A stretch of DNA of 7,088 bases from Verrucomicrobiota bacterium (GTDB lineage: Bacteria > Verrucomicrobiota > Verrucomicrobiia > Opitutales > Opitutaceae), in the NCBI GenBank assembly GCA_003694825.1, contig RFJS01000049.1, positions 1 through 7,088 on the forward strand, in the 5' to 3' direction. Shown here one piece after another: positions 1 to 7,088 of this stretch (within the stretch, counting starts at the first letter, position 1; every line of letters begins with the position of its first letter). Made by a program: the position numbers and the translations under genes. The notes below the pieces were generated by a model. The model saw only the letters and a list, made by a program, of their open reading frames with translations. It searched no databases and was not told the DNA's origin.

Positions 1-35
1 GCACAACCCACGATGCGATAGCCCTCCTCCTTCAA
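1..35 (-). CDS. Possible N-terminus of a GxxExxY-type protein, cut by left edge
   Basis: The minus strand reads W-L-L-K-E-E-G-Y-R-I-V-G-C up to the left edge. This resembles the start of GxxExxY proteins (PDDEXK_3-like family), which open with a lysine/glutamate-rich stretch, then an I-[VI]-G-[CA] motif and an E-V helix; the diagnostic G-x-x-E-x-x-Y would lie beyond the edge. No ATG is present. The frame stays open back to a TGA near position 137, so the start is uncertain. TTG at 33-35 is taken here as the most conservative choice, and the purine-rich AAGGAGGAGG right after it could instead be a ribosome binding site for a later start. The gene would lie 173 bases downstream of the helicase gene on the same strand. 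The family is assigned from about a dozen residues, so this is tentative. Confidence 0.3.
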   Translation of the reverse strand, partial: MKEEGYRIVGC

Positions 36-48
36 AAGCCAATCCCGG

Positions 49-105
49 CCGCGAATGGGTCTGGTTTGGGAACCGCGAATGGATTGGGGATTCGGGAGGG
101 TTGGG
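49..105 (+). repeat. Intergenic short direct repeat and G-quadruplex motif
   Basis: The gap between the helicase stop and the left-edge gene holds a 10-base direct repeat CCGCGAATGG (49-58 and 73-82). A G-tract run follows at 86-105: GGGG, ATTC, GGG, A, GGG, TT, GGG. This satisfies the usual four-tract G-quadruplex pattern with loops of 4, 1 and 2 bases. The G-rich strand is plus, so for the minus-strand genes it is the template strand. The rest of the gap (36-208) shows no clear terminator: GGACTGGAGTCC at 170-181 has only a four-base stem and no T-run. Confidence 0.5.
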
Positions 106-208
106 TTGGCGAGAGGTGGGATTCATGGGCAATCAGAGGTGGGTGGGATTGCCGACGAGAGATTGGAGCGGACTGGAGTCCACTGCTGCCGGGTTGAAAA
201 GTCGGCGT

Positions 209-3808
<3,600 letters not shown>

Positions 3809-4113
3809 CAGACAGACATGAAGAGGGCAGGAATCAGAGAAGACACCGGGCCGCGGTTGGAACGCGGCGTTTCGCTGCTCGCAGGATGAGGGTCTCGATG
3901 GATTTGCCGAGGCGAATTTACTATCAGATTTCGGATCGATCGGCTTCGGCAATGGCATGCAGGTAATGGGAATCTCGATCCCCGCTGCCCACCGGGCCTC
4001 GGGCTGTCAGACTGATCGCTCTTCGCTGCGGAGCGATCGCGGGCGACGCGCCTTTCCGCCGCGCCCGGACTGGCCGCGGGCCTGGATCGGGGAAACCCAC
4101 GTACTGAATCACT
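3809..4113. other. Region upstream of helicase gene without a convincing gene
   Basis: Minus-strand frames here are open but rich in Arg, Pro and Ser, without recognisable motifs, and are read as non-coding. The stretch contains the inverted repeat at 3904-3952 and a hairpin at 4014-4038 (GATCGCTC, nine-base loop, GAGCGATC) with no T-run on either strand. It ends with a three-codon frame ATG-TCT-GTC-TGA (3820 down to 3808), whose stop overlaps the helicase ATG as TGATG. If translated, that micro-frame could couple termination to helicase initiation. Confidence 0.4.
3904..3952. promoter_or_regulatory. Inverted repeat enclosing a possible -10 box upstream of the helicase gene
   Basis: TTGCCGAGGC (3904-3913) and GCTTCGGCAA (3943-3952) pair at nine of ten positions plus one G-T, with 29 bases between. 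The enclosed AT-rich segment contains, on the minus strand, TGA-TAGTAA (3918-3926), which resembles an extended -10 element. No good -35 hexamer is seen 17 bases further up. A start point here would give a leader of about 100 bases before the ATG at 3808. The arms could be an operator or a structured leader. The dyad is visible; its role is inferred. Confidence 0.3.
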
Positions 4114-4293
4114 CCCGTCCGTTCCCCGTTTGACTTCTGGCAGTAGATCGCGGATCTTCAACGGCTGCTGAGCCGATGCGATACCCTGATCACTTCCGCC
4201 AGGATTCGCATTGAGTCTCAGCGTTTTTTTATGCGCCAATGGCTGCACATCGTAGAGACACGCTTGCCTATTGATGCGGTGAAACACGGTCAT
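4114..4293 (-). repeat. Repeat module copy C (uncharacterised, about 60 codons)
   Basis: From ATG at 4293 this copy reads M-T-V-F-H, then L-Y-D-V-Q-P-L-A-H-K-K, then P-G-G-S-D-Q-G, then P-L-K-I-R-D-L-L-P-E-V-K-R-G-T-D-G. Copy B has H-D-M-Q-S-L-A-H-K-K and V-G-E-L-L-P-D-V-K-H-Q-A-D-G at exactly the same 42-residue spacing. The copy is open in frame from a GTG at 4431, but the sequence after the module loses coding character. DNA similarity to copy A includes AAGTGATC-n-GGGTA. Function unknown. It may be a decayed paralogue of the neighbouring ORF's N-terminus. Confidence 0.55.
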
Positions 4294-4331
4294 TCGCATT
4301 GGTGCGGCCGTATCCCCAAATGTCACTGCCC

Positions 4332-4967
4332 TCAAATAGCGGGTGATTCTCGCCACGCCCTGCGGCAAACTGTTTGTCTCTGATTCGACTTCGGTTGCTT
4401 CGCCAAATATCTCCGGGGCCTTTTCAAGCACGGCAAATTACCTGTTGTTATCGGTGCTGTCCGTTTTGCTGCCGCAGCCTCTTTATTCTGTGTTTCCGCC
4501 TTGCGCAGAGCGAGGCGCCCGTCGTTTTCGATGAAGCGTTCAAACTTCTCCTGCCGGAAATCGCTTTCGAAATCGGGACGTTGGCGGTGCGCCAGCGCCC
4601 CCTCGAAGCCGGAATCGCGCAGGATGCGCGCCACCGGGGTGGTGCGGATCTGCCACCTTCGCCGCAGCTCGGGATACTCGCGGGCGGTGGCGGCAACGAA
4701 CGCCTGGGTGTGGCGCTGCATCGCCCGCACGCGCTTGCGGGCATTGCCGCGTTCGATTTGCGTCTGGCTGTAGCCGTGTTCGCGCTGCAGTGGGAAATGG
4801 GCTTCGTAACGCCCATCGGCCTGGTGTTTGACATCCGGCAACAATTCGCCCACCTTTGGCAGTGTCTGGCCACCGCTGGCCTGCCTGTTTTTTCTGATTG
4901 GCGCTGGCGGGCGGGCCAGTTTCTTTTTGTGCGCGAGAGATTGCATATCGTGAGGCGGCGCCATCAT
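4332..4967 (-). CDS. Uncharacterised 211-residue basic protein
   Basis: I do not recognise this protein. From ATG-ATG at 4967 it opens with the repeat module (residues 6-52, including L-A-H-K-K and E-L-L-P-D-V-K). A helical, charged core follows at about 53-163, with stretches such as H-G-Y-S-Q-T-Q-I-E-R-G, R-H-T-Q-A-F-V-A-A-T-A-R-E-Y-P-E and a C-terminal F-E-S-D-F-R-Q-E-K-F-E-R-F-I-E-N-D. In the core, third codon positions are strongly G or C, as in the helicase and hydrolase genes, while the other two minus frames give Ser/Arg-rich shadows. After about residue 165 this bias fades and the tail looks random, so the true end may have been lost by frameshift. No signal peptide or membrane segment is seen, and no Shine-Dalgarno precedes the start. 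A DNA-binding role would fit the basic helical make-up but is only a guess. Confidence 0.45.
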   Translation of the reverse strand: MMAPPHDMQSLAHKKKLARPPAPIRKNRQASGGQTLPKVGELLPDVKHQADGRYEAHFPLQREHGYSQTQIERGNARKRVRAMQRHTQAFVAATAREYPELRRRWQIRTTPVARILRDSGFEGALAHRQRPDFESDFRQEKFERFIENDGRLALRKAETQNKEAAAAKRTAPITTGNLPCLKRPRRYLAKQPKSNQRQTVCRRAWRESPAI

Positions 4968-4986
4968 TCTCGTGAATGACTGTCAG
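4812..4986 (-). repeat. Repeat module copy B, with a frame change inside
   Basis: The first part reads L-T-V-I-H-E-N from CTG at 4986, matching M-T-V-F-H-R-I-N of copy C. The second part reads H-D-M-Q-S-L-A-H-K-K and E-L-L-P-D-V-K, matching copy C again but in a different frame. Between the shared CAC and CGAT landmarks copy B has 21 bases where copy C has 26, a net change of five that explains the shift. The ORF at 4332-4967 starts at an ATG-ATG inside this altered segment and so carries only the second half of the module. Confidence 0.55.
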
Positions 4987-5803
4987 GCACGCCGGCGCCG
5001 CTTTACCGTTTCTCTCAGTCGCACGGTGAAAACGTGTGGACCGCCTGCATACCACCGCGTTCGTTGGTCGCTGGCTCGGCAAACTCGGCCGAGACGCGCC
5101 TTTCGCCTCCTCCTTGATCCCAGCCAACAACCCGGCAATTGTTTCGACTCGAGGCTGTCTTGCCGTGTTACCCGGATCACTTTTGCCCGGCATCGCGCGG
5201 TGAGACGGTTTTGCTTTCTGCTGCAACACGGGTGCGTCGTTCAGATGCCGCGTGTCGTCTTCGCACTCGAATACGGTCTGTTTTACGGGCGTGGGTGATC
5301 AATCACATTTGTCGCCGCCCGGACCACCAGCGTGCTTGAGGCTTTGCCTGCCCAGGACCACTTCGTAGTCCGCCCTTATCTTTCGCGATTGCGGCTGGAA
5401 AAGACTGGTTTTCCGTTCGACCCGTGTCCGTAACGGCGAAACCGCAATTTTTGCAGGCCGATGGTTGGAAAGTCCCGCACCGCCAGCAGCCTTTGGGGTA
5501 GTGTCGTATGGAGGATCGGTGCGACCTCCCGGCCTGCCTTGCGATTCTTCCTCCTGCCGTATCCGGAATTTGGTGTAATATCGGCGTGGTCGTTGTCTCC
5601 GGCCAACGGACTGCGTTGTGCCGTCCATGCGTTTCTTTCCGCCGGCCTTTTTTCGTGTCTGGCGCGCGGAAAAGGTCATCGCCGTTTGTGGGCAAAGGCA
5701 CCGCAAACGGCTTCTTTTCTGGCGAGCGGACCGACTACCCGGGCGCATCCCGGAAGGATTGCCGGCAGGGGCGCGCCGGTGTCGCGTGGTGCGCTGCGCT
5801 GCA
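4968..5803. other. Long stretch without a convincing gene
   Basis: About 830 bases downstream of the hydrolase gene. Minus-strand frames are open for up to 173 codons (5299-5820) but have Arg/Gly/Ser-rich translations, no codon bias and no motifs, and the plus frames are no better. In the frame of copy A the open reading continues past a TGA at 5299-5301 with the same style of sequence, as expected if an older gene were broken there. A short minus frame ending at a TGA near 5029 (…A-E-F-A-E-P-A-T-N-E-R-G-G…) reads smoothly but lacks an ATG start. The region contains module copy A and the start of copy B. No tRNA, rRNA or CRISPR pattern is visible. Confidence 0.4.
5098..5280 (-). repeat. Repeat module copy A (most divergent)
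   Basis: From CAG at 5280 the minus strand reads Q-T-V-F-E, then L-Q-Q-K-A-K, then P-G-K-S-D-P-G, then I-A-G-L-L-A-G-I-K-E-E-A-K-G. Over the first 37 positions it aligns with copy C without gaps and matches at 13 residues (T-V-F, D, L, K, A, P-G, S-D and G among them). The second part needs a one- or two-residue gap. An in-frame stop lies just upstream (5299-5301), and downstream sequence shows no coding bias, so this copy looks like a relic. Confidence 0.45.
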
Positions 5804-6727
5804 TTATCCGGCTGGCGCACCGGGGCCGAGCTCGCGGCGGAGAAACTCGAGGGTGCGTTGCCAGGCGAGCCTGGCGGCCGCCTCGTCGTAGCGCGGCGTG
5901 GTGTCGTTGTGAAAGCCGTGATTCACGCCGGGGTAGATGTGGGCGGTGTAGCGGATGTTGTTGGCCTTGAGAGCGGCCTCGTAGGCGGGCCAGCCGGCGT
6001 TGACGCGCTCATCGTGCTCGGCGTAGTGGAGCAGGAGCGCGGCTTTGATTTTCGGCACGTCGGCGGGATCGGGCTGGCGGCCATAGAAGGGGACGGCTGC
6101 CTTGATGATGTCCGGCAGGGCGACGGCCAGCGCGTTGGCGACAGCTCCGCCAAAGCAGAAACCGATGACGCCGACGTTCCCGTCGCAGAGCGGGTGCGTG
6201 TGGAGGAAGCGGGCCGCGGCCATGAAGTCTTCGGCCAGCTTTTCCCGGTCGAGCTTCCGCTGCATGGCGCGGCCTTCATCGTCGTTGCCGGGGTAGCCGC
6301 CGAGCGGAGTGAGGGCATCCGGAGCAAAGGCGAGGTAGCCGGCCACGGCGAGGCGGCGGGCGACATCTTCGATGTAGGGATTGAGCCCCCGGTTTTCGTG
6401 GACCACGAGCACGCCGGGGATGCGCCGGGTGAGCCTCGCCGGGTGGGTGAGCAGGCCGCGCATGGTCCCGTGGCCCCGCGGCGATTCGTAGGTCGTGTAT
6501 GCGGCCTCGATGCGAGGATCGTCCGGCGGCACCTGGACCGCGAGGGCGTAGTTGGGGCTGAGGGCCTGGAGCAGGGCGGCCGCGGTCAGCCCGCCGACGG
6601 TGAATTTCGCGGCGCGGTCGAGGAAGGTGCGCCGGTCGATGAGGCCGTGCGCGTAGTAGTCGTATAGGTCGATGAGTTCCTGGGGAAAGTCGGAGGCGGT
6701 GGGACGGGCATCTTTTGGGGTATCCAT
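5804..6727 (-). CDS. Dienelactone hydrolase family protein, YghX-type, with Tat-like N-terminus
   Basis: A complete 307-residue alpha/beta hydrolase of the dienelactone hydrolase family. It follows the pattern of E. coli YghX along its whole length: D-F-P-Q-E-L near the start, [16 protein letters not shown] at 110-125, G-G-Y-P-G-N-D-D at 143-150, and the final G-V-N-H-G-F-H-N-D with T-P-R-Y-D. The catalytic triad is visible: Cys191 in G-F-C-F-G-G, Asp239 in E-H-D-E-R-V and His270 in V-N-H-G-F-H; Glu111 matches the family's conserved glutamate. Residues 31-36 are D-R-R-T-F-L, a twin-arginine motif, followed by a hydrophobic stretch and A-L-A at 61-63, so export by the Tat route is plausible. 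The family cleaves cyclic ester or lactone bonds (dienelactone to maleylacetate in the classical enzyme); the substrate here is unknown. The start fits YghX alignment. No Shine-Dalgarno is seen upstream. It lies 75 bases after the right-edge gene. Confidence 0.93.
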   Translation of the reverse strand: MDTPKDARPTASDFPQELIDLYDYYAHGLIDRRTFLDRAAKFTVGGLTAAALLQALSPNYALAVQVPPDDPRIEAAYTTYESPRGHGTMRGLLTHPARLTRRIPGVLVVHENRGLNPYIEDVARRLAVAGYLAFAPDALTPLGGYPGNDDEGRAMQRKLDREKLAEDFMAAARFLHTHPLCDGNVGVIGFCFGGAVANALAVALPDIIKAAVPFYGRQPDPADVPKIKAALLLHYAEHDERVNAGWPAYEAALKANNIRYTAHIYPGVNHGFHNDTTPRYDEAAARLAWQRTLEFLRRELGPGAPAG

Positions 6728-6802
6728 ATCGGAGGCAGGATGACCCGGGACGGAAAGAAGGCAACCGGCGGGGGGCGTTTCCAGGGAGGGGAAGGCGACG
6801 GG
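6728..6802 (+). other. Short G-rich intergenic spacer
   Basis: The 75 bases between the right-edge gene and the hydrolase gene are strongly G-rich on the plus strand, with runs at 6770-6775, 6784-6786, 6788-6791 and 6800-6802. Two loops of eight bases put it just outside the standard G-quadruplex rule. No terminator hairpin with a T-run is visible, which is compatible with read-through into the hydrolase gene. Confidence 0.35.
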
Positions 6803-7087
6803 TCAGGGAGCCGGCGGGGGCGGAGCCGTAGCGACCTCGGGATCGGGCCAGACGATGTCGTCGTCGGTGAAAAGGTGCCGGTCAGGGCCGGCGCTGCGGA
6901 TGTCCATGCGGTCGCGCGAGAGCTGGTGGAAGAAGAAGGGCGTGCCCCAGCGGTCGAGGAGGCGCCCCTGCTCGTCGATGGCGGGGTGGTCGGCCGGGAG
7001 CGGGGCGTGGCCGAGACGGTTGTCTCCGGCGAGCGCGGCGGTGATTTCGGCGTTGGTGCCGATGGGCATCTCGCCGAAGCGCTGATG
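6803..7087 (-). CDS. C-terminal fragment of a pseudopilin-like protein, cut by right edge
   Basis: The frame is open from the right edge (…H-Q-R-F-G-E-M-P-I-G-T-N-A-E-I) to a TGA at 6803-6805, giving at least 94 residues. The ATG at 7069 is probably internal, since the preceding residues read as natural protein. The segment D-R-W-G-T-P-F-F-F-H, later I-R-S-A-G-P-D-R and then T-D-D-D-I, matches the layout of the C-terminal part of GspG-type pseudopilins (D-x-W-G-x-P, then S-x-G-x-D-G and an acidic D-D-I). The tail is proline-rich. The N-terminal prepilin motif that would prove this is outside the window, so the call is by resemblance only. It may form an operon with the hydrolase gene downstream. 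Confidence 0.6.
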   Translation of the reverse strand, partial: HQRFGEMPIGTNAEITAALAGDNRLGHAPLPADHPAIDEQGRLLDRWGTPFFFHQLSRDRMDIRSAGPDRHLFTDDDIVWPDPEVATAPPPPAP

Positions 7088-7088
7088 A

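Noticed and set aside
3809..3958. N-terminal extension of the helicase to ATG 3958
   Set aside because: The 50 extra residues are compositionally odd (Pro, Ser, Cys) and unlike the domain that follows. M-A-K-L-E-D-L at 3808 is the natural beginning.
4014..4038. Hairpin GATCGCTC/GAGCGATC as a terminator
   Set aside because: Perfect eight-base stem but no T-run on either strand; kept only as a noted structure.
4201..4230. Possible plus-strand terminator before the T7 run at 4224-4230
   Set aside because: The best stem is CGC/GCG with a bulge, too weak, and the run corresponds to Lys codons of module copy C on the minus strand.
4374..4979. Plus-strand ORF of 201 codons
   Set aside because: Mirror of the 4332-4967 ORF; the third-position bias supports the minus strand.
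3959..5803. tRNA, rRNA, CRISPR array or insertion sequence in the gene-poor stretch
   Set aside because: No cloverleaf arms, no regularly spaced identical repeats, and no transposase motif or paired terminal repeats were found by eye.
5618..6667. Plus-strand ORF of 349 codons
   Set aside because: Antisense to the hydrolase gene, whose catalytic residues are clear on the minus strand.

Overview
The window looks like a GC-rich bacterial chromosome segment. The best guess is a verrucomicrobial (Opitutaceae-like) host. That guess rests on overall base composition, the style of the gene fragment at the right edge and the absence of Shine-Dalgarno sites before the main starts; it is an inference, not a proof. 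Every credible gene is on the minus strand, so transcription reads from the right end of the window to the left.

Right part (about 5804-7088): the 3' end of a gene cut by the window edge (pseudopilin-like C-terminus), then, 75 bases further on, a complete dienelactone hydrolase family gene of the YghX type with a twin-arginine motif near its N-terminus. These look like ordinary chromosomal genes and may be co-transcribed.

Middle part (about 3809-5803, nearly 2 kb): an accessory stretch. It holds one uncharacterised ORF (4332-4967) whose central part has the codon bias of a real gene. It also holds three divergent copies of a module of about 60 codons (around 5098-5280, 4812-4986 and 4114-4293), related by protein motifs and in part by DNA, lying in different or broken frames. 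I do not recognise this family. The rest of the stretch shows no convincing gene, only inverted repeats, including one that encloses a possible promoter in front of the helicase gene.

Left part (209-3808): one large gene for a 1199-residue SNF2/HepA-like superfamily 2 helicase ending in a DUF3883 (NO VEIN C-terminal) domain with a PD-(D/E)XK-like motif. This architecture is typical of defence islands and restriction-like systems. No methyltransferase or ATPase partner lies in the window, so the gene is an orphan here unless partners lie beyond the left edge. Inside the gene is a proline/glycine-rich insertion encoded by a perfect 22-base palindrome. At the far left edge the coding strand begins what may be a GxxExxY (PDDEXK_3-like) protein, after a 173-base gap with a G-quadruplex motif.

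The likeliest reading is an accessory or defence-type block (helicase-nuclease, possible second nuclease-like gene, decayed repeat family) next to housekeeping genes. The undescribed material is the repeat module and the 4332-4967 ORF.
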